Below the pieces are notes generated by a model. That model saw only the letters and a list, made by a program, of their open reading frames with translations, had not been told where the DNA came from and did not search any database. 64,000 bases of DNA from Maritimibacter alkaliphilus HTCC2654 (GTDB taxonomy: Bacteria; Pseudomonadota; Alphaproteobacteria; Rhodobacterales; Rhodobacteraceae), in contig NZ_AAMT01000016.1 of the NCBI RefSeq assembly GCF_000152805.1, positions 1 to 64,000 of the forward strand, in the 5' to 3' direction. Each line of letters starts with the position of its first letter. The stretch's first letter is position 1. Position numbers and translations under genes: made by a program. Shown one piece after another: positions 24,565-33,437 of this stretch.

Positions 24565-25470
24565 ATGAAATGGAAGATCGACGACATCCCGGTCTTCGTC
24601 GCGGTGGTCGAGCAGGGTGGCATCTCGGCCGCCGCCGACGTGCTGGGTCAGCCGAAATCCACCGTGTCCACGACGCTCGCCCGGTTGGAGCACGCGCTTG
24701 GCCTGCGGCTGGTCGATCGCAATTCGCGCAACCTGCGGGTGACCGAGGAAGGCGAGGTGTTCTATCGCCAGTCCCTTCTCATTCTCGATCAGGTGCGCGA
24801 GGCGGACGCGGCCGCCGCCGGGCTGTCCGCCGCGCCCTCGGGCCGGGTCGTCGCCGCCATGCCGCCCGCCTTCACGCAGGAGGTCGTCGCGCCGCAAATC
24901 GCGACGTTTCAGGCGCGTTGGCCCAGGCTCGAACTGGATCTCGTGCTGACCACGCAGGGGGTCGAGCTTCTGCGCGATCAGGTGGATTTGGCCGTTGTGG
25001 TCGGCCCGATGGTGGACAGTGAACTGGTCAGCCGGGTTCTGGTTGCCGGTCCGCTCGCATGGGTGACGAGCCCGGCCTACGCCGCGTCGCATGACCTGAC
25101 GGGCGGCACCGACAGCATCCGGCCCCATGTCCGCATCTGCGAGAAACGCTACGGTCGTCCACGGATGCCGGTCCGGGTGGATGGCGCGCCCACGCATATC
25201 GACCTATCGACCGGCATTTCCCACGTCAACAGCCCGTTGGTGGCCCGGGAGGCGGTGGCGAACGGTGCGGGCGTCTCGGCCCTGCCCCGGCTTTACATGC
25301 GCGAAAGCCTCGCCTCGGGCCGACTGGTCGAGGTGTTTCGGAACGTGACCTTCGACCTCGACGCCTCGGTTCTGTCCGTGGTGTATCCGCACCGGCGCCT
25401 GCTGTCGCCGCGCTTGCGGGTGTTCGTGGATTTTCTCGAAGAGGTCTGTCGCAGCCATGCGGACCGCTGA
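24565..25470 (+). CDS. LysR-family transcriptional regulator
   Basis: A 301-residue standard LysR protein: winged helix at about residues 1-62 (ISAAADVLGQPKSTVSTTLARLE) and a substrate-binding domain from about 90 on. It is divergent from the dioxygenase operon, the usual position for its activator. The inducer is probably an intermediate of the aromatic pathway (inference). Together with the two-HTH LysR at the far end, the cluster is flanked by two LysR regulators. Confidence 0.9.
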   Translation: MKWKIDDIPVFVAVVEQGGISAAADVLGQPKSTVSTTLARLEHALGLRLVDRNSRNLRVTEEGEVFYRQSLLILDQVREADAAAAGLSAAPSGRVVAAMPPAFTQEVVAPQIATFQARWPRLELDLVLTTQGVELLRDQVDLAVVVGPMVDSELVSRVLVAGPLAWVTSPAYAASHDLTGGTDSIRPHVRICEKRYGRPRMPVRVDGAPTHIDLSTGISHVNSPLVAREAVANGAGVSALPRLYMRESLASGRLVEVFRNVTFDLDASVLSVVYPHRRLLSPRLRVFVDFLEEVCRSHADR

Positions 25471-25552
25471 CGCCTTCGCGCCGGTTTCATTGCGCTTCAC
25501 GGGCCGACGTGAAAAAACCCGACGCATCGGCAGGAGGAAAGGCCGTGCAGCC

Positions 25553-26740
25553 ATGACGACAGCGCATCGCCCGACCGCGACGGGCCCGGCCCCCTCGCAG
25601 GTCTTCGACTGGCACGCCGAAACCCGGCTTTTGGGGCGGCGGGACGGGGCCGATCTTGAGGCGCTGCGCGCGGCGATCCGCGAGGGCTGCGAGGTTTCGG
25701 TCACGCCGGAGGGGATTTCGCCGGTTCCGGGCGGTGCTGCCGGGTTCCTGCGCCTGCGCTCCGGCGGCACGACCGGGCCGGCCAAGGTGATCCGGCGCAC
25801 CCATGCGTCATGGATCGCGAGTTTCGAGGTCAACCGCGGCCACCTTGGGCTGGGGCCGGACGACACCTACGGCATCCTCGGCCTGCCGATCCATTCGCTT
25901 GCGCTTTATGCCATCGTCGAGGCCGCGCATATCGGCGCGGACATCGTGGACCTTGCCGCGTTCCGGCCCCGGCAGCAGGTCGCGGGTCTTGCCGATCAGG
26001 GCGTGACGGTGCTCTACGCCACGCCCACGCAATTGCGGTTGCTCACCGCCACCGGGCACCCCCTGCCCGCCCTGCGCCACGTGTTGTGCGGCGGCGGGCA
26101 CATGGGCCGGGCGCTGCGCGATGCCGTGGTCCGGTGCGCCCCGAACGCCACGGTGACCGAGTTCTACGGGGCCGCCGAGACCAGCTTCATCGCCTGGGGG
26201 GACGGGTCCGGGGGCGCGGGCGGCGTGGGCCGCGCCTATCCGGGGGTCGAGATCCGGATCGACCCGCCCGGCGCGGCGGCGGGCGAGATCTGGGTGAAAA
26301 GCCCCTACCTCTTTTCCGGCTATGCCGAAGGCGACAGCCCCGACACCCGCTGGCGCGACGGGTTCGTGACGGTCGGAGAGATCGGCACGCTCGGCCCCGA
26401 CGGGTCCTTGTCGGTCGCCGGGCGCCGGAATCGGATGGTCACGATCGCCGATCAGAACGTCTTTCCCGAGGACGTGGAGCTGTTCCTGCTGTCGCATCCC
26501 GGCCTGACCCATTGCGCGGTGGTCCCGCGCCCCGACCCGCAGCGGGGCACGGTGCTTGTCGCTGTGGTCGATGCCCTTCCCGCAGGCGCGACGCCCGAGG
26601 CGGTCTTGCGGGCCTGCCGCGACAGGTTCGGCCCGCTCGCGGCCCCGCGCGACCTGTTCGTGATGCCCGACATGGCGTTGACCGCATCCGGCAAGCCCGA
26701 CCTTGCGCGCATCGCGGCGATGGTGGAGCGGCGGGCATGA
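25553..26740 (+). CDS. Short AMP-forming acyl-CoA synthetase
   Basis: A 395-residue ANL-superfamily adenylating enzyme, about 100-150 residues shorter than usual because most of the N-terminal subdomain is missing. Catalytic elements are present: the P-loop SGGTTGPAK near residue 63, FYGAAETSF (A5 motif), the VAGRRNRMV hinge region, and the C-terminal catalytic lysine in TASGKPDL. The start at ATG 25553 has AGGAGG about 15 bases upstream. Its stop overlaps the thiolase start (ATGA). It may make an acyl-CoA that the thiolase extends or cleaves; the facing biotin-uptake operon raises the possibility of a pimeloyl-type precursor (speculative). Confidence 0.8.
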   Translation: MTTAHRPTATGPAPSQVFDWHAETRLLGRRDGADLEALRAAIREGCEVSVTPEGISPVPGGAAGFLRLRSGGTTGPAKVIRRTHASWIASFEVNRGHLGLGPDDTYGILGLPIHSLALYAIVEAAHIGADIVDLAAFRPRQQVAGLADQGVTVLYATPTQLRLLTATGHPLPALRHVLCGGGHMGRALRDAVVRCAPNATVTEFYGAAETSFIAWGDGSGGAGGVGRAYPGVEIRIDPPGAAAGEIWVKSPYLFSGYAEGDSPDTRWRDGFVTVGEIGTLGPDGSLSVAGRRNRMVTIADQNVFPEDVELFLLSHPGLTHCAVVPRPDPQRGTVLVAVVDALPAGATPEAVLRACRDRFGPLAAPRDLFVMPDMALTASGKPDLARIAAMVERRA

Positions 26741-27840
26741 GCGGGGTGCGCGTCGTGTCGGCCCTGCGCACGCCGGTTGCGCCCCGTGGCGGCGGGTTGG
26801 CCCGTCTGGACCTCGATGCCCTCTGCGCCCCGGTGCTCGCCAAGGCGATCCGGGAGGCGGGGCTTGGGGTGGAGGACGTGGACGAGGTGGTGCTCGGCAA
26901 TGCCCTTGGCGCCGGCGGCAACCCCGCCCGGCGCGTGGCGCTGGCGGCGGGTCTGCCGGAGCGGGTGGCGGGCCTGACGCTGGATCGCCAGTGTTGTGGC
27001 GGGCTGGATGCGCTGGTCATGGGCGCCGCGCTCATCGCGTCGGGACAGGCCGAGGTCGTCGCGGCCGGTGGGGTCGAAAGCTATTCGCGCCGCCCCCTGC
27101 GCCTTAGGACCGACCCGGACGGGGGGCCGCCTGTGGCCTATGACCGGCCGCCCTTCACGCCGTGGCCCGACCGCGACCCCGAGATGGACGAGGCCGCCGA
27201 GGCGTTGGCGCGGTCCTGGAACATCGCGCGCGCGGCTCAGGACGCATGGGCCGTGGACAGCCACCGAAAGGCGCGGATGGCCGAGATGCGCGGCGAAGTC
27301 GTGCCGCTTGCCGGGGTGGAGCGCGATACGTTCACCCGCGACCTGACCCCAAGGCTCGCGGCCCGCGCGCCGGGTCTGGTGGGCAGCATCACGGCGGCCA
27401 ATGCCGCCGTCGCCGCGGATGGTGCGGCCGTCTGCCTGCTCGTCTCGGATCGTGTGGCGGCCCGCCTGCCCGACCCCGGTCTTGCCTATCGCGGCGGGAT
27501 CACCCTTGGCGCTCGCCCCGACCTGCCCGGCGTTGCGCCGGTCGAGGCGATCCGGGCGCTGTTCGACCGCACCGGGACGACGCCCGCCGATCTGTCGGTG
27601 GCCGAGGTGATGGAGGCCTATGCGGTGCAGGCCATCGCCTGCGTCGAGGGCGCGGGGCTGGACCCGGCCATCGTCAATCCGGGCGGCGGCGGGCTTGCGC
27701 GCGGGCATCCGGTCGGGGCCTCGGGCGCGATCAACGCGGTCAGGTTGTGGCACGAGGTGAAGCGGCGCGGGGGCACCGGGCTTGCCGCCATCGCCGCCGC
27801 GGGCGGTCTGGGCACCGCCGTCATGCTGTCGGTCAGGTGA
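26737..27840 (+). CDS. Thiolase family protein (acetyl-CoA acyltransferase)
   Basis: A 367-residue thiolase with the nucleophilic cysteine in LDRQCCGGLDAL (about residue 87), the NPGGGGLARGHPVGASG histidine motif and a final glycine-rich loop (AAAGGLGTAVML). The usual second catalytic cysteine (C-x-G in the last loop) reads A-A-G-G here, so the acid/base residue appears replaced and activity may be altered. It is translationally coupled to the acyl-CoA synthetase by a four-base overlap and converges on the nitroreductase gene with an eight-base overlap. Confidence 0.85.
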   Translation: MSGVRVVSALRTPVAPRGGGLARLDLDALCAPVLAKAIREAGLGVEDVDEVVLGNALGAGGNPARRVALAAGLPERVAGLTLDRQCCGGLDALVMGAALIASGQAEVVAAGGVESYSRRPLRLRTDPDGGPPVAYDRPPFTPWPDRDPEMDEAAEALARSWNIARAAQDAWAVDSHRKARMAEMRGEVVPLAGVERDTFTRDLTPRLAARAPGLVGSITAANAAVAADGAAVCLLVSDRVAARLPDPGLAYRGGITLGARPDLPGVAPVEAIRALFDRTGTTPADLSVAEVMEAYAVQAIACVEGAGLDPAIVNPGGGGLARGHPVGASGAINAVRLWHEVKRRGGTGLAAIAAAGGLGTAVMLSVR

Positions 27841-28513
27841 AGCCGCGCAACGTCGCGAAGTCTTCCGGCGCGTCGCGCAGCGTGCGCACCGCGTTGACCG
27901 GCGCGTCTGGTTCGGCGCGGCCAAGCGCCAGGCCGCAGACGATCAGCTCGTCTTCGGGCAGGTCCAGATGCGCCTGCGCCACATCGGCGTGATTGGCGAG
28001 CGCCCCGATCCCGCAGCTTGCATATCCCATGCCCTCGGCGGCCAGCATGAAGGCCATGATCGACATGCCGAGATCCATGAAGCACCCCTTCCCCATGTCG
28101 CGCCGGATCGACACGACGACGCCGACCGGGGCGTCGAAGAAGCGGTAATTCGCGTTGAACTGGTTGCGCCGCGCGTCCACATCGCGCCGCCCGATGCCGA
28201 GGCTGGCATAAAGGGCATAGCCCGCCGCCCGCTGTTTCGCTTTCAGGTCCGCCGGCATCGGCTGCGGGAAATAGGAATATTCCGAGACCATCGGGCGGCC
28301 GCTTTCCGAAGCCGCCACCAGTTCGGCGGAAAGCGCGGCGAGCGGCGCGCCGGTCAGCACGTGGAACCGGCCGGGCTGAAGGTTCGCGCCACTGGGCGCG
28401 GACCGGGCCGCCCGCAACAGGCGCTCGATGTCCGCGCGCGGCACGGGGTCGGGCGCGAAGGCCCGGACCGAACGGCGCGCGAACAGGGTGCTTTCCACCG
28501 GGGTCAGGCTCAT
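27833..28513 (-). CDS. Nitroreductase family flavoprotein
   Basis: A 226-residue FMN-binding nitroreductase-fold protein with the RRSVRAFAPDPV N-terminal FMN-phosphate segment, APSGANLQPGRFHVLTG, and a MGYASCGIGAL C-terminal segment. Such enzymes use NAD(P)H to reduce nitro, quinone or enone groups. The start overlaps the bioY stop by four bases, so it is the last gene of the biotin-transporter operon; no reason for that linkage is obvious. Confidence 0.85.
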   Translation of the reverse strand: MSLTPVESTLFARRSVRAFAPDPVPRADIERLLRAARSAPSGANLQPGRFHVLTGAPLAALSAELVAASESGRPMVSEYSYFPQPMPADLKAKQRAAGYALYASLGIGRRDVDARRNQFNANYRFFDAPVGVVVSIRRDMGKGCFMDLGMSIMAFMLAAEGMGYASCGIGALANHADVAQAHLDLPEDELIVCGLALGRAEPDAPVNAVRTLRDAPEDFATLRGFT

Positions 28514-29052
28514 CCCCGCGACAGGATGCTCGCCGGACGGGTGCGTGCCAGCGCCGCGGTGATGAGGCCGGTCGCGATGGCCTTGACCAGATCACCGGGG
28601 ATGAACGAGAGCGACAGCATGGTCGCCGCCGGGATCGTCTTGTCGAGCATGTAGGCCATCCCGAGAATCCCGAAGACATACATGGTGAACACCCCGCCGA
28701 TGATCGCGGCGGAGGTGGCGACGGGCAGGATCGGCGCGTTCCAGCGTTCCACGATCCAGCCGGTGACGAAGGCGGCGATGGGCCAGCCGATCAGGAACCC
28801 GACCGACGGTGTCGCGAAGGCGCCCAGACCGCCGCGGCCGCCCGCGAGCAGCGGCAGGCCGAGCGCGACGAGGGCGAGGAACAGCAGGACCGCCACCGCA
28901 CCGCGTTTCGCGCCCAGAATGGTGCCGCACAGCATGACGCCCATGCTCTGCGCGGTGATCGGCACGCCGAAGGCCAGCGTGAATTTCGGGATCAGTCCGA
29001 GGGCCGCGATCAGGGCTGCGAACAGGGCGATATGTGCAAGGTTACGTTCCAT
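28510..29052 (-). CDS. bioY: Biotin ECF transporter S component BioY
   Basis: A 180-residue protein with six membrane segments and the BioY signatures: an early ALIAALGLIPKF, VPITAQSMGVML, and GGRGGLGAFATPSVGFLIGWP, which form the biotin pocket. It captures biotin and works with BioM and BioN. The start at 29052 was chosen because the first transmembrane segment begins there; the longer upstream frame overlaps bioN. Confidence 0.93.
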   Translation of the reverse strand: MERNLAHIALFAALIAALGLIPKFTLAFGVPITAQSMGVMLCGTILGAKRGAVAVLLFLALVALGLPLLAGGRGGLGAFATPSVGFLIGWPIAAFVTGWIVERWNAPILPVATSAAIIGGVFTMYVFGILGMAYMLDKTIPAATMLSLSFIPGDLVKAIATGLITAALARTRPASILSRG

Positions 29053-29069
29053 GAGGTCTCCGTGGTGTT

Positions 29070-29678
29070 TCAGGGTGTCTGATCCAATCCGCCGCGTGCG
29101 CGCAAGGCGTCCGCGACGTGATCGGCATCGTCCAGCGCAATCGCGGCGAGCGGCATGACGATCTGCCAGCCGACGCGCCGGGCGGCACGTGCCCGCCAGG
29201 CCTCGGCCAGAAGCCCGCCTTTCTGGGCGATGGCGGGTGTGAACCGCACGACCAGCGCGATGGACAGTTCGAAAGCGCGGGTCGAAAGGCCGAACCGGCG
29301 CAGGGGTGAGAGAAGAAAGGCGGCGACGGCGACCATGTCGGTCAGCCGGGTCGTCATCGTCACGAAATTCGCGAGCGTCAGCGCGGTCAGCAGGCGCAGC
29401 GCGACGACCAGCCCCGCCTCGATCTGTCCGGTCACGCCGTGCCACACGGCGATCAGCGCGAGGAACGGGATGAGGATGCGCAGGCTGCGGGCCGCCGCGC
29501 GGGCGAAGCGCAGGCCACCGCTGAGGACGATCGCCCCGGCACAGACAAGCGCCACGCCCAGCCAGATCGGGTTTTGTAGCGCGAACAGCCCCACCGTCGC
29601 CGCCGACAGGGCGGCAAGCTTGACCCCGGCGGGCACGTCATGCGCCCAGGTCTCAACCGGCGAGGTCAGAGAGATCAT
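29070..29678 (-). CDS. bioN: Biotin ECF transporter T component BioN
   Basis: A 202-residue EcfT-family membrane protein, about five membrane segments, with the coupling-helix A-x-R motifs typical of T components (AWRARAARRVG and DALRARGGL). It links BioY to the ATPase. It overlaps bioM by 26 bases. Confidence 0.9.
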   Translation of the reverse strand: MISLTSPVETWAHDVPAGVKLAALSAATVGLFALQNPIWLGVALVCAGAIVLSGGLRFARAAARSLRILIPFLALIAVWHGVTGQIEAGLVVALRLLTALTLANFVTMTTRLTDMVAVAAFLLSPLRRFGLSTRAFELSIALVVRFTPAIAQKGGLLAEAWRARAARRVGWQIVMPLAAIALDDADHVADALRARGGLDQTP

Positions 29679-30411
29679 CGTCTTGCCCCCATGCCGTCAT
29701 CTGCGCCTCGAAGGCCGCCAGAACCTCGTCCGTCGGGCCATCCATCCGCACCGACCCCTCGTCCAGCCAGATCACGCGGTCGAAGGCGCGCACGTGGTCG
29801 GGGTCGTGGGTGATCTGGACGACCGAGGCTTCGACCGCGTCGACATAGCGGACAAGCTGCATCCGCGTCGGAATGTCGAGACCCGAATAGGGTTCGTCCA
29901 GCACGATCAGCCGGGGCCGCATGGCAAGGACGGCCATCAGGCACACGAGTTGCTTTTGCCCCTGTGACAGCGAATGCGTCGCCGCCCCGTGCCAGCCGGA
30001 TTTGCCGAACCGCGACAGGATCGCCGAGGTTTCGCGCGCCGCCGCGTCCCGGTCATGGCCAAGCTGCATGAGGCCGAAGGCGATCTCTTCGTCCACGGTG
30101 GGGAAGATGATCTGGTGGTCGGGGTTCTGAAACAGGATGCCGACCGCGCGAAGGGCGGACTTGCGGTCGCGCGCCATGTCGTCGCCGTCGATCCGGGCCG
30201 AACCGCGCGTCGGGGCCTGCAACCCGGCGATGATGCGGGCGAGCGTGGTCTTGCCCGACCCGTTGCGCCCGACGATCCCGACCCGCCGTTCCTGCATCCG
30301 CAGCGAGATGGCGGACAGCACATCGACGTCGCCCAGACGGACGGAAACGTCCTCAAGCATGAGCTCGGGCCTCAGCACCGCTCCGTGGGAACCCTTGACG
30401 ATCGAGGTCAT
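29653..30411 (-). CDS. bioM: Biotin ECF transporter ATPase BioM
   Basis: A 252-residue ABC ATPase with Walker A GRNGSGKTT, Q-loop LFQNPDHQI, signature LSQGQKQLV and Walker B LIVLDEP. It is the first gene of the bioM-bioN-bioY-nitroreductase operon. No BioR-type TTATCTATAA site is visible upstream. Confidence 0.93.
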   Translation of the reverse strand: MTSIVKGSHGAVLRPELMLEDVSVRLGDVDVLSAISLRMQERRVGIVGRNGSGKTTLARIIAGLQAPTRGSARIDGDDMARDRKSALRAVGILFQNPDHQIIFPTVDEEIAFGLMQLGHDRDAAARETSAILSRFGKSGWHGAATHSLSQGQKQLVCLMAVLAMRPRLIVLDEPYSGLDIPTRMQLVRYVDAVEASVVQITHDPDHVRAFDRVIWLDEGSVRMDGPTDEVLAAFEAQMTAWGQDDDLSDLAG

Positions 30412-30517
30412 ATGAATGGGAAAGTTTTCCGTTTCTGGCGCGCACCGGGGTCATACATGGTTTTTTGCCGTGGTCCAACCGAGTCTCGGCTGATTGGTGC
30501 GCGGGCCCGGGCGACTG

Positions 30518-31168
30518 TCAGGCCGGGGCCAGACCCGCCGCGCAGAACCGGATCAGGTGGTCGATCTGGGCGTCCGCCGCCCGCATCTCGCCGCCAAGCG
30601 CCGCGATCCGCCCCTGCGACGTGAGCAGCGCGAGCATGGCGGAGACGGAAAAGACGAAGGCCTCGGCCACCTCGGCCCGGTGCGCCGTGGGCCGCAGCGC
30701 AAGAAGCTCGGTCAGGAACAGCTCGGCGGTGGGGTCGAAACAGGCCGCCGAGATCGACCGCCACCGTTCATCGGCAGAGACGAAGGAGACCAGCCGCGCA
30801 TAGTCGCGCCAGCGCGGATCGTCGCGCGACAGGTCGAAGATCGGGCGGAAGAACGCGGCGAGCAGGGTTTCGGCGGTCACCGTTCCGTCGCGTTTCAGCG
30901 TTTCGAGCGCCGCGCGCCGCGCCTGCGACAGCGGTTCGGCGCGGCGGGCAACGGTGCGGTGAAACAGCACTTCCTTGCCGCCGCCGTGGTGATGGATCGT
31001 TCCCACCGGCTCGCCCGCCTCGGCCGCGATGTCGCGGATGGTGGCGCCGTCGAATCCCCGGTCCGCGAACACCCGTTCGGCGGCGTCGAACACGCGTTTG
31101 CGGGTCGCGAGCGCCCGTTGGGACGGTGCTCTTTGTCGTTTGGCGTCAATATCTTGCAGCGCAGGCAT
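30518..31168 (-). CDS. TetR-family regulator of the monooxygenase operon
   Basis: A 216-residue TetR protein with its helix-turn-helix at about residues 25-70 (IRDIAAEAGEPVGTIHHHGGGKEVLF). The usual Y-x-H-F in the recognition region reads H-H-H-G, an unusual variant. It is divergent from the flavin monooxygenase gene with a GAAC-N4-GTTC palindrome between them, and probably represses both directions. Confidence 0.87.
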   Translation of the reverse strand: MPALQDIDAKRQRAPSQRALATRKRVFDAAERVFADRGFDGATIRDIAAEAGEPVGTIHHHGGGKEVLFHRTVARRAEPLSQARRAALETLKRDGTVTAETLLAAFFRPIFDLSRDDPRWRDYARLVSFVSADERWRSISAACFDPTAELFLTELLALRPTAHRAEVAEAFVFSVSAMLALLTSQGRIAALGGEMRAADAQIDHLIRFCAAGLAPA

Positions 31169-31186
31169 GGATTTATCTTGCCTTAT

Positions 31187-31204
31187 TTCGAACAGGTGTT
31201 CAAG
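31187..31204. promoter_or_regulatory. TetR operator candidate (GAAC-N4-GTTC)
   Basis: GAAC-AGGT-GTTC (31190-31201), flanked by TTTC and AAGT, lies 22 bases upstream of the TetR start and within the monooxygenase promoter. The same GAAC-N4-GTTC geometry occurs in front of the second TetR gene at 39184-39199. Confidence 0.5.
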
Positions 31205-31227
31205 TTAAGACCAAAGGGAGGAACGCG

Positions 31228-32544
31228 ATGAGTGAGACGCGCGAGCGGCTCGCCTTGATCGGGGCGGGGCCGATGGGATTGGCGGCGGCCAAGCTGCTCT
31301 CTCAGCACGGGATCGGGTTTCAGGGGTTCGAGCTGAACGGCGACGTCGGCGGGCTGTGGGACATCGACGGGCCGCGTTCGACCATGTACGAAACCGCGCA
31401 CCTCATTTCGTCCAAGCGGATGACCGAGTTCACCGATTTCCCGATGCGCGACGAGGTGGCGGAGTATCCGTCGCATCGCGAGATGAAGCGGTATTTTCAG
31501 GACTTCGCCCGGCATTTCGACCTTTACCGCCACTTCCGGTTCGGGGCCGAGGTTCTGCGCTGCGATCCCTTGGGCGGCCCGAACGACGGCTGGCGCATCA
31601 CGTGGCGCGACGACACCGGCGAGCATGTGGAGGATTACGCGGGCCTGCTGATCGCCAACGGCACGCTGTCGACCCCGAACATGCCTCATTTCAAGGGCAG
31701 CTTCGCGGGCGAGATGATCCATTCATCGGCCTATCGGCACCCGTCGCAGTTCGACGGCAAGCGGGTGCTGGTGATCGGGGCGGGCAATTCCGGCTGCGAT
31801 ATCGCGGTGGACGCGATCCATCATGGGCAGTCCTGCGACCTGTCGATGCGGCGCGGCTATTACTTCGTCCCGAAATACGTGTTCGGCAAACCCGCCGATA
31901 CGCTTGGCGGTGCGATCAAGCTGCCGATGGCGCTGAAGCGGATCGTGGACGGCACGATCCTGAAATGGTTCGTGGGCGACCCGCAGAAATACGGCTTTCC
32001 CGAGCCCGACTACAAACTCTACGAAAGCCATCCGATCGTGAATTCGCTGGTGCTTTACCACGCGGGCCACGGCGACATCCGGGTGATGCCCGACGTGGAC
32101 TGGTTCGATGGCAAGACGGTGCGGTTCAAGGACGGGCGCTGCGAAGACTACGACATGATCCTTGTCGCGACGGGCTACAAGCTCGACTACCCGTTCATCG
32201 ACGCGGCGCATCTGAACTGGCAGGGCGACGCGCCGCATCTTTACCTCAACTGTATGCACCCGGAGCGCGACGATCTGTTCGTGCTCGGCATGATCGAGGC
32301 GTCCGGGCTGGGCTGGCAGGGCCGCCACGAACAGGCGGAAATGGTCGTGCGCTATATCGAAGGGCTGCGATCCGGCGCGCCCGAGGCCAAGGCGCTGCAA
32401 AAGACCAAGGCCGAGGGCTTCCGCCGCGCGACCGGGGGCATGAACTATATCGACCTACCGCGCATGGCCTATTACGTGGACAAGGCGACCTACCGCAAAG
32501 CGGTGACCGGGTGGATCGGCAGATTGCGGGGGCGTGCGGCATGA
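31228..32544 (+). CDS. Flavin-containing monooxygenase (class B)
   Basis: A 438-residue FAD/NADPH monooxygenase. It has two Rossmann motifs, GAGPMG (residues 12-17, FAD) and GAGNSG (184-189, NADPH), and the FMO fingerprint F-x-G-x3-H-x3-Y at 159-169 (FAGEMIHSSAY); Baeyer-Villiger enzymes usually have W or D at the end. ATPase-free, cytosolic, it oxygenates N/S nucleophiles or ketones. ATG 31228 has GGGAGG upstream. It heads a four-gene operon with a bile-acid-type symporter, an epimerase and an SDR, all joined by four-base overlaps, so the substrate is probably an imported organic acid or ketone. Confidence 0.88.
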   Translation: MSETRERLALIGAGPMGLAAAKLLSQHGIGFQGFELNGDVGGLWDIDGPRSTMYETAHLISSKRMTEFTDFPMRDEVAEYPSHREMKRYFQDFARHFDLYRHFRFGAEVLRCDPLGGPNDGWRITWRDDTGEHVEDYAGLLIANGTLSTPNMPHFKGSFAGEMIHSSAYRHPSQFDGKRVLVIGAGNSGCDIAVDAIHHGQSCDLSMRRGYYFVPKYVFGKPADTLGGAIKLPMALKRIVDGTILKWFVGDPQKYGFPEPDYKLYESHPIVNSLVLYHAGHGDIRVMPDVDWFDGKTVRFKDGRCEDYDMILVATGYKLDYPFIDAAHLNWQGDAPHLYLNCMHPERDDLFVLGMIEASGLGWQGRHEQAEMVVRYIEGLRSGAPEAKALQKTKAEGFRRATGGMNYIDLPRMAYYVDKATYRKAVTGWIGRLRGRAA

Positions 32545-33437
32545 TCGACGAGGCGGTTCTGAATTTCTCGGCAGGCTCGCTGACCCTGCTCAACGCGATC
32601 CTCGCGGTGGTCATGTTCTCGATCGCCATCGACCTTGCCCCCCGCGACTTCCGGCTGTTGGCGAAGGCGCCGAAACCGCTGGTCGTCGGCCTCGTCTCGC
32701 AGTTCGTCGTGTTGCCCGTGCTGACGTTCCTCATGGTCGTCGTGCTGCAACCGCAGGCGTCGGTGGCGCTTGGCCTGATCCTCGTCGCCGCCTGTCCGGG
32801 GGGCAATATCTCGAACTTCATCACCCATCGCGCGGGCGGCAACGCGGCGCTGTCGGTGTCGCTGACGGGCATCGCGACGGTGGGCGCGATCGCGCTGACC
32901 CCGCTCAACATCGCGTTCTGGGGGTCGCTTTACGGCCCCTCGGCCGAGATCCTGCGCGCCACGGAAATCGACCCGGTTCAGATCGCGATCACCGTGTCGC
33001 TGATGCTGGTCCTGCCGCTGGTTCTGGGGATCACCCTGAACGCCAAGCGCCCGGCGATCACGCGGCGCATCCGCCGCCCGCTGCAATGGCTGTCGATGGG
33101 GATTTTCGTCGCGTTCATCGTCATGGCGCTGGCCTCGAACTGGGCGCAGTTTCTGGCCTATGCCGGGGGCATCGCCGGGCTTGTGATCCTGCACAACGCG
33201 CTGGCGCTCGGCGGCGGGTTCGTGACCGCCACGCTTGCCCGTCTCACGCCCTTCGACCGCCGCTCGATCACCATCGAGACGGGCATCCAGAACTCGGGCC
33301 TCGGCCTCGTCCTGATCTTCGCCTTCTTCGGCGGGCTTGGGGGCATGGCCGTGGTGGCGGCGTTCTGGGGCATCTGGCACGCCATTTCCGGCCTCGCCCT
33401 CGCCAGCGTCTGGGGGCGGACCGAGGCGGCGCGATGA
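32541..33437 (+). CDS. Bile acid:sodium symporter family (BASS) transporter
   Basis: A 298-residue protein with nine to ten membrane segments and BASS-family features, including the GGNISNFIT segment that contributes to sodium binding near residue 88 and the ETGIQNSGLGL crossover segment near residue 255. Members import bile acids, pyruvate, pantothenate or glucosinolates with sodium. It begins inside the monooxygenase stop (ATGA) and likely supplies that enzyme's substrate or a product. Confidence 0.88.
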   Translation: MIDEAVLNFSAGSLTLLNAILAVVMFSIAIDLAPRDFRLLAKAPKPLVVGLVSQFVVLPVLTFLMVVVLQPQASVALGLILVAACPGGNISNFITHRAGGNAALSVSLTGIATVGAIALTPLNIAFWGSLYGPSAEILRATEIDPVQIAITVSLMLVLPLVLGITLNAKRPAITRRIRRPLQWLSMGIFVAFIVMALASNWAQFLAYAGGIAGLVILHNALALGGGFVTATLARLTPFDRRSITIETGIQNSGLGLVLIFAFFGGLGGMAVVAAFWGIWHAISGLALASVWGRTEAAR

